A stretch of 64,000 bases of DNA, from positions 241,509 to 305,508 of the forward strand of contig NW_022985210.1 of assembly GCF_010093535.1 (NCBI RefSeq). Direction: 5' to 3'. The notes under the pieces were generated by a model. It worked only from the letters and a program-made list of their open reading frames with translations, ran no database searches and was not told the DNA's origin. The translations under genes and the position numbers were made by a program. Of the stretch, positions 10,155 through 23,539 are shown piece by piece (position 1 is the stretch's first letter; each line of letters starts with the position of its first letter). The stretch is from Lindgomyces ingoldianus. Its lineage: Eukaryota; Ascomycota; Dothideomycetes; Pleosporales; Lindgomycetaceae.

Positions 10155-10573
10155 AAAATACTACAACAGTTTATAAATAATCTGTAAAAGCAAAGCTTGC
10201 TTAGAGAAATAGTTAGTACATTAAGGTAGGTTATTTAGGTTAAAGAATAGTTATAGCATAATGCTTAGCAAATTAGTATTAGACAGGTAATAGACACATC
10301 ATAATAATATTTAACTATAGCATGTAACTAATTACAGCCTGTAACTAAGCGTAGCTAATACTAATCTCTAACACACTAATATAGCTAATACTAATTATTA
10401 ACACACTAATATAGCTAATGCTAATCCCTAACACACTAATATAGCTAAAAAAGTAGAATAAACATAACTAACTATAATTTAAATATGTTTTATATAACAT
10501 ATACTAGAGTAAACTACATGTAAATTAATATAAAAATGTAGGTATATTAAGTATACATTATTTTAAAAAAGAA
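10155..10573 (-). repeat. Inverted fragment of repeat X with RIP-degraded 30-bp minisatellite
   Basis: 10,155-10,345 is the reverse complement of the right end of repeat X (TAAAATACTACAACAGT...). It is followed at about 10,345-10,443 by three degenerate minisatellite units (CTAATACTAATCTCTAACAC type) and by a segment matching 27,790-27,900. The segment continues at 25,787 after the Fot1 insertion. The uninterrupted version at about 27,890-27,905 gives the empty site. Confidence 0.7.
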
Positions 10574-10791
10574 TAACGTACTTTATAGGCGAGTCGCTCA
10601 CACACCTGAGTCGCTTACTTTTGCCAAGACCCCACCCTAACAAACTCTATTATAGCCCATAACAACCCGCTCTGGCACTATATAGTACAGTATAGCTTAG
10701 AATATTATTTAGATACTACTTCTGCTTCTTGCTTACACATTTGCGCGTTATGCCTAGTCTAATTGCACTGTCTGCAGCGCCTTTAGGATAG

Positions 10792-11383
10792 TGTTACAAT
10801 CCTTGCTTCGGGAAGCACTCGGGTCTTATGATGTTCCTAGGGGGGAAGTAGGACGGATAGTAGGGGCCAATCCGGTAGGGTGTACAGTCCTACGTACAGG
10901 CTATTAGGCTAATAGAGGGAGGGAGAGTGACTAGATTATAGTTTACCCTATGTATAGCAGTAGAGAGGCTAGAGTTAAACAGTCCTATTAGACAGAGTTA
11001 AAGGTATATATAGTGTAAGATATATAAATAGTATTACAGCTTTTTAAAAAGCTAAATGCTACTTAGTTTATATAATAAATAAACTAAATGTTAAACACAC
11101 TTTTTAAAGGTTGTTTAATATAGGAACTATATACATGTGTAGGGGACACTAAGGCAAGCTAGATAAGCCTACATAAGCCTACTAAGTAGGGCTTGCTAAG
11201 CTTTTCTAGACTTATAAAATTTATGTCTTATTCTCCTATTAGACAACACATTCTTCTATAATCTTAGGTAGCTGTGCTACCTCTGCGTCCTCTGCTTAGT
11301 CTGTAAGCAAGTCCCGCTCTAACTGTACTATATTGTAGAGCATCCTAGGTGGAGTTACGCTAGTCTAACTGTAGACTGTAACA
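10792..11383 (-). repeat. 3' LTR of Gypsy element G2
   Basis: 592 bp. Its first roughly 130 bp retain GC-rich, unmutated sequence (for example CGGGAAGCACTCGGG) while the remainder is RIP-mutated. Confidence 0.9.
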
Positions 11384-11399
11384 CGCTGCCCCTTCTTCC

Positions 11400-14300
11400 T
11401 AGCAGCGTTCTTACTGCTTTGCTTACACAACTGTGTTAGTAAGAGCTTATTTATAATGTTAGTGCTCTTTTACTAAAAAGCATTTCTAATATTTATTTTT
11501 TTTATGCTAAATAGCTTACTAGTTTTATTTATTTTACTATCTTTATGTTATTTATTATTTTAACTTTTTTTACTAGATAAAAATAAGGCCTTATAGTACT
11601 TACTAATTTTTAAAGTTATTTTATGTGTTAACTTTATCCTTAGATAAGTGCGTTAAGTGTGTAAAAAAAAATAGTAAATGCAACACTTTTATTTTTAATG
11701 TTGTGTAGGATTATTTAGAAAAAAAGAGAAAAACACTTTTTTAAAAAGTAGTTACTATAAAGGCTTAAAAGTAAAACTTTAATAATAAAATGTTATATTA
11801 GGTTTAGAAAACTTTAGAGGCAAAGGCTAGAAAGTATTCTAAGTAGAATTATATTTAAAAGTTATTAAATTTATTAGAAGCTTATTATATAAAGTACTTA
11901 AAAAAAAACTTATTTTTCTTAAATAAAATAAAAGCTTTTAAGGCTAAAGTAAAGAGCTATTTCTTTTTTTAACTATTATTTACTAGGACTTATCTCTAAA
12001 GGCTGCTGCTATTTAGTAATAATGTAGCTGTTTCTTTTAATATAGGTGCTTTATTACTTAGCTAGTTTCTTTTAGATAAGCTTAAAGGTACTTTTATACT
12101 AATAGCTACATATTCTTTAAATTCTTAGCTAGTTTTTATATATTTTTACTAGTAAGCTACTTTTTTTATTTTACTAAAAATTCTTTTTAGTTTTTTTAAT
12201 TACTAATAATATGTTTAACTTTATATTTTACTTCTTTGTCCTTTTATTTTTAAGTAGATAAGGGGACTTCTTTAAGTGCTTTTTCTAGTCTAGAGATGTA
12301 GAACTATAGGTGTATTTTTATATGCAGGGGAAGCTTAAGCTTATAGTTATTCTATTAGGTCTAAAGGACTTTATATAGTCTTATTTTTTTTTCTACTAGC
12401 TTTCTAGAAGGTCTAGGTATCTTAAGGTTTTTAGTGTTAAGATACATATAGTCTTCTAGGTAAATTTCTAGTCCTAGTTGTTATAATTTATTTGCATACT
12501 TTTCTATTATTACTTTACTAGATTTTGCTTTAACAGCTAACTTTTTATGTATTTAATGTAGGTCTGTTAGCTAATTTATTAATTTTTATAAGTCTGTAAG
12601 TTAACTTCTATGTAATATAAAGTATAAGTTATATTTAAAATTAGCTTTATATAGTGTTTCTTTTATTATAGCTAATTCTATGTTATTAATTACTAGTTAC
12701 GCTATTAGAAGCTATTCTAGCTAGTTATTTTAAGTATAGAAAATGTACTTTTTTAAATATTTTTTTATTTCTACATTTACTCTTTTAGTCTGTCTGTCTG
12801 TTTGTAGGTAGTAGGCTATTAATAGCTTATATGCTATGCTAAAGTGCTGCATTACTACTTTTTAAAAACTACTAGTAAATAGCTTATCTTAGTTAGAGAT
12901 AATAATCTTAGGGCATTTATATACTAATATTATATTTTACTTTAATTTATAAATAAATTTCTTAGCTGTTATTATTTTTTTTAAGGGCTAAGTATATAAA
13001 TACTTAGTAGTTTTGTCTAGAGCTACTGTAATTATATTATACATCCTGTCTGTTCTTAGTTCTTTAGATAGGGGTAATCTTGTAATAAAGTCTATTATAA
13101 TTATTATTTATAGTAGCTTTAGTGCCTTAATTAGTTAGAGATATCTATAGGCCTTATGCCTTCTTAGGTTATTTTTATTACAGGTATTGCATTCTTTAAG
13201 CACCTCTATGCATAGTTACTTTACCTTTAGTATTTATTATAGTATAGCAGCCCTTAGCTTCTTCTAAAGGGTGCCTATTTTTAGATGTTTAAACATTAGA
13301 GATTTATAATATTCTTAGATTAAGTTCTTTTATTCTTACTTACTAGCTATAAGCATGTAAAATTCTTTTATAAGTTAGAGTTTATTATAAACCTATTCTT
13401 TATTAGTTTTTTTAAAAAGTGTAAACTTTTTAGTTTCTTTCTTTTTTTTATTAAAGTAGTCTAGTCTTTAGCTAAGAGTGTTAGCCTACTAGTTTTATGC
13501 TCTAGGCATGTGTTTAATAATATAGTTAAACTATGTAAGTTTTATTACTTATTTTATGTGCATTAGTAATAGTTTCTTTACTAACAAAAACATAACTAAG
13601 TTTACATAGTTAGTTATAATATTAAATAGCTTTACTATTTTATATAGCTTTATAGCCTATACTTTTACAGCATTTAATATTGCTTTTAGCTCTTTATTAA
13701 GTATACTATAGCCTGCTTTAGAACCTAAGAACTTGGCAGAGTAGTACGCAACTAGGTGCTATTTTCTGTCTTTCTACTTTTAGTATAACGCAGCTTTACT
13801 AGCTCTAAGAGATGCGTCTATGTAGATCTTTATTTCTAATTATAAGTTATACATTTTTAATACTAGTTTGTCTATTATAGCTTATTTTAGTGTTATAAAT
13901 ACTTTATTTATTTTTAAGGTCTAGATAAACTTTACTATTACTTACTTCTTAGTTATAGTGTTTGTTAATAGTATAGTAATTTTTAAGTAGTTCTTAATTA
14001 TTTATTTAACATAACTTAATAGTTTTAGGAATTCTTTTACTTTCTTAACTATCTAGAGTTCTAGCTACTCTAGTACTTTTTGTACTTTAGCTAGGTTAAT
14101 TTTTATTTCTTTTTTATTAATTATAAATCCTAAGTATTTTATTTTAGTAATATAAAACTTACATTTAGAGAGCTGTAGGTAAAGTCTATACTTTCTAAGC
14201 TATTCTAAAACTTTTTATACCTTCTATATGTAGTCTTCTAGGGTATCCTTTAAATAAATAAGGATGTTATTTAAATATACTAGAGTAAAGACATCTAGAT

Positions 14301-15860
14301 AAAGGTTAAGAGCTATATTAATAATTTACTAAAACATTACTAAAGTGTTTATTAGGCTAAACAGCATTACTAATAATTTATAAAGCTCTTATAAGGTTCT
14401 AAATGCTGTAAGCTACTTATCTTTTTTTTATATTTTTATTTTATTAAATCTGTCTTATATGTTAAACTTTATAAAGTACTAGGTTTCTCTTAGTTAGTTT
14501 ATAATGTCTTATATAATTAGTAAAGAAAACTAATTTTAGATTATGTTATTATTTAAAGTCCTATAGTTTTAATAAACTTATATTTTTTCTTTTTTCTTTT
14601 TTACAAAGACTACTGCTAAGGCTATAGGACTGTAACTTTTTTAGATATAGCTTTATGCTAACATCTTATTAACATATTCCTGCAAAGCCTTCTTTTGTGC
14701 CCTAGTTAGAGGGCAGAGCCTATGCGTTTTTAGGTTGTAATTTTTTATTAAGTTAATAGTATAGTTCTAAGGCTAGTGTAGTAGTAGTTCTTTAGAGTCT
14801 TCTAGTGTTTTAAACATGTCTTTGTAGTTTTTATATTTAGGCAGAATTTAACTTTTTTTTTAGACTTATATAACACTAATCTACTTTATGTTCTTATTTA
14901 CTTTAATTTTTTTATAAAAAACTTTTTTAAGTTTTTTTTTTATTATTTTTATTACTTAAGCTTTTAGCTTTTAGTAGGGGAATTTTTAGAGTTTTCTTTT
15001 CTTAGAGTAGTAACTGCTACCTTGCTTAGCTTGTTTGTAGACTAGGCATCTATTATTATAGCATGCTAACTAGGTTATGCGTGCGTGGTTGTTAGGGGTT
15101 TCTATAGTTATAGTTCTCTAATTAATTATAAAATTATAAGTTCTAAGCTAGTTATAGCTTAAAATTACATTATATTTACTTTTTAGTTTAAGTATGTTTA
15201 TAAATTTTTAATTTTTTATGTTAGAGGTTTTAAAGTTTTTTTTATAAGTTTCTAAGTTAATCTATCCTCTACTATACTTAATTAATAATGTGTTAGTAAG
15301 GGTTACTTTAAATAAGTTTTTTTTTATGTAGAATAGTATACTTTACTTATCTACCTAATTTTTATCTATAGTAGTAAAGGTGTACCTGCTATCTATAAGG
15401 GCTAATCTAGGCTATCCTTTATATGTAAAGGTGGTTGTTAGGCTGTGTTCTGCCTCTTACTCTACTATAATTACTATAGATATGTTATGTTTAACTTCTT
15501 TATTAAAAAAGGGATAGAAATTAATGTTTTATAAGTTATTATTAAACTTATTTTTTTTTTTTTATAAATTTAATGTTTTTAATTATAGTAGTTAGCTGCT
15601 TTACATTTATAATCCTTAACTAAATAATATAATGTTAGGTAGTCTTTTTTTTTTACTACTTTTTACTAAAAGTAGTAGAACTTATAATTTTCTTATTTAT
15701 TACACTTTATTTATAGTTCTTGCTTGTAAGGGGGAGCTGTCTAATAAGTGTAATAATTTATAGTTTTGTAGGCTAAGGCTGTTCCTTGCTATAGGCAACT
15801 GTTGTAGTTCTTTTTCTATGTAGGCTACTATCCTACTTAATGTTTATTATCCTAGTGTTT
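11400..15860 (-). pseudogene. Pol remnant of G2: reverse transcriptase to integrase
   Basis: On the minus strand a reverse transcriptase segment around 14,580-14,720 reads PLTRAQKKALQEYVNKML and then SYSPIALAVVFVK, the entry to the Gypsy RT domain. The catalytic box at about 14,249-14,283 reads VYLNNILIY instead of the family Y-x-D-D: both aspartates have become asparagine by G-to-A change. A Cys-x2-Cys integrase zinc-finger end is visible near 13,190. Stops are mostly TAA/TAG at former Gln or Trp codons. The piece is dead. The G1 insertion separates it from gag. Confidence 0.8.
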
Positions 15861-15867
15861 AACGCAG

Positions 15868-16185
15868 TGTCACGGTATCCTCCCCGGATCCCAGACATAA
15901 CCGTATTGGACGCGTACTAGAGTATTATTAGTGCACGTCTGACATGAACACAACACAACATAGACATGAACTTAAGCACAAACTGCCTTAACACTAACTA
16001 AACCTAGAATAGGCTTAATTTATACCTAAAGCGCTTAGACTTTTAAGCTAAGTATTTAATTACTAATTTCCTTCTAAACTTTCCTGTTCTTTACATAACA
16101 TCTTGTACCTACTATAATACCTTATATAGTAATTAAACTAGACCTCTGTAAAGCTTTATAACCTTACTTATGCATAATTATAACA
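15868..16185 (+). repeat. 5' LTR of G1
   Basis: 318 bp. Its outer (left) part keeps unmutated sequence (CCTCCCCGGATCCC) where the 3' LTR has CCTCCCTAGATCCT. The inner part is RIP-mutated. Confidence 0.93.
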
Positions 16186-16379
16186 TTATGTTATGTTAAA
16201 ACTATAGCTAAGAATAGCCTCTAAATCTAATCTAATAAGCTTAGTACTTACACAACTCTAAGCTATTAGAGTAAGCTAAGAAGCCTTCTAAGAAGCGCTT
16301 GCTCTATAAAAAAGCTACTACATTATAAGCTTTAAAGCTTTTTAAAAGGACTTTAAAAAATAGCTTTACACTATTAAGC

Positions 16380-17210
16380 AGTCTGTTTCTGCCTTAACTT
16401 CTGTTATAGTAGTAAGAACTAAGAACTTACTAGCCTTAAAGCCTACCTAGAAGTCTAGAGATGGCTTAACTCCCTCCTACCTAACACTGCTTACAACCTA
16501 TAACTCCTCTAACCTAGTAATAAAATCTAACTAACTTCCTAATCCCCTACTGTTTAACAGAAAATAAAAAGACCTACCTTCCTTTCTACATAAGCTCTAA
16601 TACAAACTTAAAGAAAACGCAGACTAATTCCCCTCTAAACGCTCCTAGTTACTATATGCTTACTTTTAACTTAACTATAACATAACAGCCTTAATTAACT
16701 TACTAATAAATAAGAATATTGTTAACTTAGACTAATTTATAGCGTTCCTGTAAGCAACTTATAGAGACCTAAATAAAAAGTTAATAGCCCTAAGTTGCCT
16801 AAACACTCTATAATAAAAAAGAAAAAGCTTTACCTTACACTTTACTAAGTTCTGCTAACTTGCATCTAATACAGGCCTAAATAAGATAGGTCTAATTACA
16901 GCTTTATGTAACTCCCTCTTAACTAAACTGCAACGCGCTATAGTAGAAGAACCCCTTCTAAACAACCTTAACGCGTATGCGAACTTAATTGCTACCTATA
17001 ATAATAACATAAGGTTCCTCCCTGTACAAGCCTTAATACACCCCTAAACTAGCGCAGTTGCAAATAAGGACCCTAATATAATAAAAATTAATTTAAATTA
17101 TGCTCTAGTTAGTTCTAGAAAGTGTAAAGATTATAGAAAAAAAAGTTAATGTTTTAAGTGCAGTAAGCATAGTTATATCTTCTAAAACTGCTCTATTCCC
17201 CTTCTTTAAG
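16380..17210 (+). pseudogene. Gag remnant of G1 with CCHC zinc knuckle
   Basis: The Gag-like frame ends in a zinc knuckle at 17,150-17,191. It reads C-x2-C-x4-Y-x4-C, so the expected histidine codon CAT is now TAT, and a former Gln codon is TAA. Both changes are C-to-T. Upstream boundaries are approximate. Confidence 0.65.
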
Positions 17211-18289
17211 TCTACGCAAGTAGCGCTGCTAGTATTTATTAAAGATTTTTACTGTTCTAATCTTATTTCTGCAAGGGCTTTAACTTATATTTAAGCCTTA
17301 ATCCTCCTTGCCACTCTTAACGTAGCCGCAGCTATAGCAGTAGGAGCCTGCAAAAAGGCTTGTCCTAGGGCTAAGTCGCCCCCTAGGACTAATTTAACAC
17401 TAGATCTCTGCTAACCTATAGGCTAAGTTCTCTACTAATAACTAGAAGTACTAAGTTAATATTTCTATATGTTTATAATAAAAAACTATATTAGCCCTAA
17501 TATAGGCTTTTATTAACTTAGGAGTAAATAGTATAGGTTACATTAACAGAGAACTAGCGTGTAAACTAAATCTCTAATTAACACTGCTTACCTAAATAAT
17601 TTACTTAACTAAATTTAATAGAAAATAACTTAAAGAAGGTTCTATCTCTTGTACTATAACTATTATAATTACCTACTAACACTATAAGAAGCAGATTAAA
17701 CTTTATGTAATAAACATAAAATGTTATAACTTAATTCTAGGACAACTATAGCTGTATTAGCACAAAGTTGCCTTTAATTACTAAGAGTAAGTTTTAAACT
17801 TTAACTTTTTTTAATGCTAAGATGTATGCTTACACTTACATCTAAACAACACCTAAATAGCACTTAATATAAAAGGTCTCTAGACCTACTCTTTAATAAC
17901 CTAGAGAAGAACTACCTAAGTAAGGCTAACAAGCTAGGCCTTTTACTAAGATAAGCTATGTAAAATAATTTAACAACTGCCTAAACCTAAAGAAAAAAAA
18001 GCCTTTAAGGAACCTTTACCTACTTAATTTAGACACAAACTAGGACTTAAACAGCAGATAGACATCTGCCACATAGAACCTGCCCTGTTTGTGACCCTAG
18101 CTTAACAACTAGATTATAAAATCTACGCAGTTATAATTTCTAATATAGACTAAGCTTTAGCTCCCTAAAAACACACTAACCTAAGGACAATAGTCTCTTA
18201 AGACTACTATAACCTGTTGTATGTCTTCTTTTAAGATAAGTTTAATAAGCTTCTAATATAATGTCTGTATAATTACTAGATAACCCTTA

Positions 18290-19600
18290 AGCCTAGTAAA
18301 CAACCTAGTTATAGGCCACTATATAGGATGTTACTAAATAAATTAAAAGTGCTTTAAAAATACCTTAACAAGAACCTAGAGAAAGGGTTTATTTAAGCTA
18401 GCTCTTTACTAGTAGTGTTACCTATACTATTTATAAAGAAACCTAGGGGTAGGCTTTAATTCTATGTTAACTACTAAGAACTAAACACTGTTACTATTAA
18501 AAACTAATACTTAATTTCTTTTTTATAGAAAACTCTAAGCTAACTAAGTAAAGCAAAGTATTTTATAAAGTTAGATATTATTACTGCCTTTAACAAGCTA
18601 AGAATAGCAAAGAGTAATAAGTGGCTAACAGTGTTTTAGACCTAATATAGACTATTTAAGTATCTAGTGATGCCCTTTAGCTTAGCTAACGCGCCTAGTA
18701 CTTTTTAACATTTTGTAAACAACTTACTCTAACCCTACCTAGACGTGTTCTGCACTATGTATATTAATAATATTCTAATCTACAGCAATAGCCTTTTAGA
18801 GCACAAACAGCATGTACGCCTAGTGCTAAAGGCTATAGAAGAAGCAGGTCTGTAACTTAACATAAATAAATGTAAGTTCTACTAATTAAAGGTTATGTAT
18901 TTAGAATATGTAATCTCTACAGATGGCATCTAAATAGACCCTATTAAGGTTTAGACTGTGCTAGATTAGTAATACCTAAAGAATGTAAAAGATGTTTAAG
19001 CCTTTATAAGATTTGCTAACTTTTACTAATAATTTATTAACAACTTCTTACAGCTAGTAAGCCCTATAATTACACTTACTAAGAAAGAGGTTTAATTTAA
19101 CTTTAACTTAAATTACTAACAGTCTTTTAACTAGCTAAAAAAAGCCTTTACTAAAGCCCTAATACTCTGCTACTTTAACTCTAAACTACTAATACTTATA
19201 GAAGCTAATGCCTTAGACTACGTAGTAGCAGGAGTTCTCTCCTAGACTAAGCTAGATAGGACTATTAGGCCTATTACATACTTCTTAAAAAGAATAAGTC
19301 CTGCAGAAGGTAATTATAAGATTTATAATAAGAAATTACTTGCTATAGTACACTACTTTAAACAATAGCAACCTAAACTAGAAGGTGCAGCGCATCTAAT
19401 ACAGGTTCTATCTAACTACAAGAACTTATAGTACTTTGCAACTATAAAATAACTTAGCTACTAATAAGCCTGTTAGTCTAAATACCTGTCCTGTTTTAAT
19501 TTTAAGATTACTTATTATCCTAGTTAAGACAGAGGGAAACTAGATGCTCTTATAAGGCAATTCTAAAACGTCCCTGCTTAGAAAGAAGCGTAAAAGGCTT
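18290..19600 (+). pseudogene. Reverse transcriptase/RNase H remnant of G1
   Basis: The RT reads FIKLDIITAFNKLRIA near 18,560 and MPFSLANAPSTF near 18,670. The catalytic box at about 18,758-18,775 reads YINNIL, where the family has Y-x-D-D: the aspartates are replaced by asparagine. The RNase H region lies near 19,170-19,400. Many CAA/CAG codons have become stops. Confidence 0.85.
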
Positions 19601-19849
19601 AACACTAAACTCTACTCTAACTTAAGCTATTTTTAGACCTTAACTTAAATAAAACAGATTAGATAATTAATTAGATTATTACTAATAAGTATCTAAATAA
19701 TAAATTTATCTAAGAAACCTTAGACCTGCTCTAAAACAGCGCTAGTTAGTTAAAGAAAGTAACACTAGCTAACTATAAAAACTAAAATAGTAAGCTATAT
19801 TACTATAACTAACTTATAATCTCTAATTCTAACAAACTAAGAATTAAAC

Positions 19850-21120
19850 TACTCTAAATTATACACAACTTGCCTGTTAGAGGACACCTAGGCAGAGGAA
19901 AGACTCTTAACCTACTACAGAGAGAGTACTACTGGCCCCGCATGTTCTATACTGTACGCTAATATGTATTATGTTACTATACTTGCTGTAAAGTAAAGGC
20001 CTCTTAAAAAAAGTATAATAGCCTGCTTAAACTGCTTCTAATCTTTAAATAAGCTTAGAAAGACATATTAATTAATTTTGTTATAAACCTACCTCTATCT
20101 AAAGGGTACATAAATATTATAGTAGTTGTTAATTACTTAACTAAGTATTAACACCTAATACTATGTTCCTCTATAACTGCCTCTAATATAGCCTAGTTAT
20201 TCTACTAATACATATAAGTTTACTATAGCCTGCCTAACATAATTATATTAGACAGAGGTACGCAGTTTGTCTTAGCCTTTTAGGACAAACTCTATAAACA
20301 GCTCTAAATTGTCCCCTATCTATCTACAGCTTTTTACCTAGAGACTAACAGCTAGACTAAAAATGTAAATGCTGTAATAAAATAAGTCCTATAAGTGTAC
20401 ATAAACTACTAGTAGAATAACTAGGTAAAATAGTTAGCTATAGCACAGTTTAAAGCTAATAACACAATATCTAAATTAACATAAGTATCTCTGTTCTTAG
20501 CAAACTATAAATACTACCCCTAAATAGAATTTAAACTACTTATAAATACCCCCTAACTAACTTATTAATCTATATAAGTAACAGATGTAAATAGACTTAT
20601 TAATAAGATCTAAAATATATCTAAATACATTTATAAAAAGCTTACATAGGCTTAAGCTCTTTAACAAAAGTACGTAAACTAATCCTAAACCCCCGCCCCT
20701 GCGTATGCAGCTAGCAAGAAGGTCTAGCTAGACACTAGAAATATCTAAATAAACTAATAATTAAAGAAACTTAATTAGAAGAACCTTAGCCTCTTTACAG
20801 TAGCCTATATAGTCTTATTGCACGCTTACTAATTAATCCTACCTAACAGCATGAAGATACACCCTGTGTTCCACGTATTGTTGCTGCGCTAAGCAGCCTC
20901 TAAATCTGACTATCTACCTAGACAGCTAAACCTGCTACCTAAACCTGTTATTATAAACAATAAACTAGAATATATTATAGAAGATGTTAAACAGATCTAG
21001 TTTAATAAGAAGAAATGTACCTATAAATACTTTATAAAATAGACTAGATACAACAAACTGTTGTAGGAACCTGCAGAAGCCCTGTAAGAGAACTCTGTAG
21101 TAACCTAATTCCACGCCTAA
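19850..21120 (+). pseudogene. Integrase and chromodomain remnant of G1
   Basis: The HHCC zinc-binding motif (HNLPVRGHLG ... CYYTCC) lies at 19,861-20,000, the integrase core begins near 20,060 with FVI-LPLSKGYINIIVVV, and the chain ends with MKIHPVFHVLLLR (about 20,850) and a chromodomain-like tail to about 21,100. The order matches chromodomain Gypsy elements. RIP stops interrupt it throughout. Confidence 0.85.
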
Positions 21121-21214
21121 TACCTATCTAAACTAAACCTGTACTCTAACAAAGACAACTTAATGCTAGAACTACTAATGTAAAGGATTCCCTTCCTAAT
21201 AAGAGAGGGGGTAC

Positions 21215-21532
21215 TGTCACAGTATCCTCCCTAGATCCTAGACATAACTATATTAGACGCGTACTAGAGTATTATTAGTGCACGTCTAACACAAACACAA
21301 CATAACATAGACATAAACTTAAGCATAAACTGCCTTAACACTAACTAAACCTAGAACAGGCTTAATTTATACCTAAAGCGCTTAGACTTCTAAGCTAAGT
21401 ATTTAATTACTAATTTTCTCCTAAACTTTCCTGTTCCTTACACAACGTCTTGTACCTACCATGATACCTCACGTAGTAATTGAACTAGACCTCCGCGAAG
21501 CTCTATAACCTTACTCGTGCATAATTGTGACA
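21215..21532 (+). repeat. 3' LTR of G1
   Basis: 318 bp. Its outer (right) end is GC-richer and unmutated (ACCTCCGCGAAGCTC) where the 5' LTR reads ACCTCTGTAAAGCTT. The left part is RIP-mutated. Confidence 0.93.
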
Positions 21533-21537
21533 CGCAG

Positions 21538-23530
21538 TATTGTTGTGTACACTAGTACTAGGGGTATAGATAATTGTTAGGTCTATGTAACATGTTAAGG
21601 GGACTCTTCTAGGTTTACTAAGGATATTCTTTTGTTTGTACTAGCTATACAGGGTGCTCTTTCTATTAGCACTTGCTTGTGCTATAGGTGCTGCTTCTGC
21701 AGAGAACACATTGTCTGTAATTTTGTTATACTACAAGAGCTTTTCTAAAGATTGCTAGGCTTAGAAGCAGTGTCTTAGGTTTTTTAGGCGCTAGTTATAG
21801 TACTTTAAACTTAGCAGGTTTACCTAGCTATTCTAGCTTTTAATCTTTAATTTTAGTAAAGAATTACTATTACTTTTTTTTATTTATAATATTGTATTTA
21901 ACTTTAGCTATTTTTTATATAATATTAAATGTTAAGTAGTTGTTACTAATATTTATTTAATAAAGTAAGACTATATAATTACTTAAGTAGTTATATAGTA
22001 ACCTACACTTCTAGCACTTACATCTCTAAAACTGTTAGGAAAGCTCTTTTACTAAAGTACTAAGAGTCTAGTCTTAGAAAGGAAAATGTTTTTCTTTTTT
22101 CTAAACATTTATAATATATTCTTAGATCTAAGTCTCTTCTTTGTATTTCTTAAAAATTATAAAGTCTTATAATACTGTATTAAAGCTACTAAAGTTTTAA
22201 ATAACTACTTTCTAATATGCTTTAAAGTAGTTATTTAAAAAGTAGTTTTCTTTGCATTACTAGTAAAGTCTATTATTTAGTTTTTTTTATATTTCTTTAT
22301 CTATAAGGCTATATTTAGCAGTAATAGCTTTTATTATTATAGTAGTATTTTTATTTTCTCTCTTCTAAAAGTTTAGGCAGTTTTAGTAAAAGTGTCCTAC
22401 TTTTTTATAGTTTAGGTAGGCCTTATTCTCTAGCTATTTTTATTATTTCTTTATTAAAAGTAGCTTATTATGTTCTAGAACTTAGCTTTTTTTAAAGAGG
22501 GGGCTTTATATATGCTTTATATAACTAAAGTCTATTAGCTTTTTATTATATTATAAAAGCTTTTTTTTTTTAGAGATAAATTTTAGCTTTTAAAAGGTTT
22601 CTTTTAATTTTTTTTTTTTTACATTCTTTATAATAGTTATTATAGGTTGTTACTTTCTTAATGTAGTTTTTAAGAGTAGTTAGTTAGTTTATATATATAA
22701 ACTTGTTTTTTACTTTATTATTTAGTCTATTATAAAACATGTAGCATAGGGCTTTCTAGTTATTCTATCTGCAGATGGCTATTTGTTCTCTAAAATGTGC
22801 TGTATAGTTCTAGACTAGTCTGCTGCCCTGCTTTATATTATTTAGTTAGTTAGCTATAATTTTTTTTTTATCTAAAGTTTTATAGATAGCTAATAAAGCT
22901 ACCTTAAAACTTTTAACACTACTAAATACTTTTTTTATTTTAGAATTAAGTAGAGTGCTGTTAGCTCTAAAGTTTATTTAGTTATTAGTGTAAAGTTAAA
23001 ACTAGATTATAAAAGGGCCTTTTAAGTGTAATTCTATCTAGGAGATTATTTTTACATTAGTCTAAAATGCTTCTTTATTATATTACATATAAAGGTAGCA
23101 TTTAGTAAAGAATAGTTAGAGGTTCTTTAATAAACTTTTAAAAGGCTTTAAAAAGGCTAGTTTTAAAGCCTTTTTAGCTATAACACTTACTTTATTAGTT
23201 AAGATATTTTAAACTTTAGCTAGTTTTACTTATAGTTTATGTATCTAATAGGCTTAAGTAGTTGCTTTATAAAAGTTAACTAAAAGTAGAAGATTTTATA
23301 AGCTTATAGTTTTTTAGTAAAAGTTAGCTATTTTTTACTTAAGTTTTAATAAGTTGCTAACTTTATTACTAATTTACTAAAGTTTTTTAATGTTGTTCTA
23401 GATAAAGTTAATCTGTTCTACTAGAACAGCTTTACTTTAGGTAAGAACTTCTATAGATTCTAATAGCATAGTGTAGGCTATGTTAGAATCTAAGTTATGT
23501 TAAGAAGTTACTATACTTTTTAGAAAGGGT
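21538..23530 (-). pseudogene. Gag remnant of G2 with mutated zinc knuckle
   Basis: On the minus strand a zinc knuckle at 22,378-22,423 retains KKVGHF and a final Cys, but the second cysteine has become tyrosine (TGT to TAT). The rest is a long, stop-interrupted frame typical of Gag. It is separated from pol by the G1 insertion. Confidence 0.65.
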
Positions 23531-23539
23531 AGTGTTTAA

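Larger units (their letters stand above)
15868..21532 (+). mobile_element. Ty3/Gypsy chromodomain retrotransposon G1 (innermost, 5,665 bp)
   Basis: Two 318-bp LTRs (15,868-16,185 and 21,215-21,532), TGTCAC...TRTRACA, are flanked by the 5-bp duplication CGCAG (15,863-15,867 and 21,533-21,537). A purine tract AAGAGAGGGGG precedes the right LTR, giving plus orientation. Gag, RT, integrase and chromodomain remnants follow in normal Ty3/Gypsy order. It lies inside G2, between that element's gag and pol, and so is the youngest of this trio. Confidence 0.95.
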
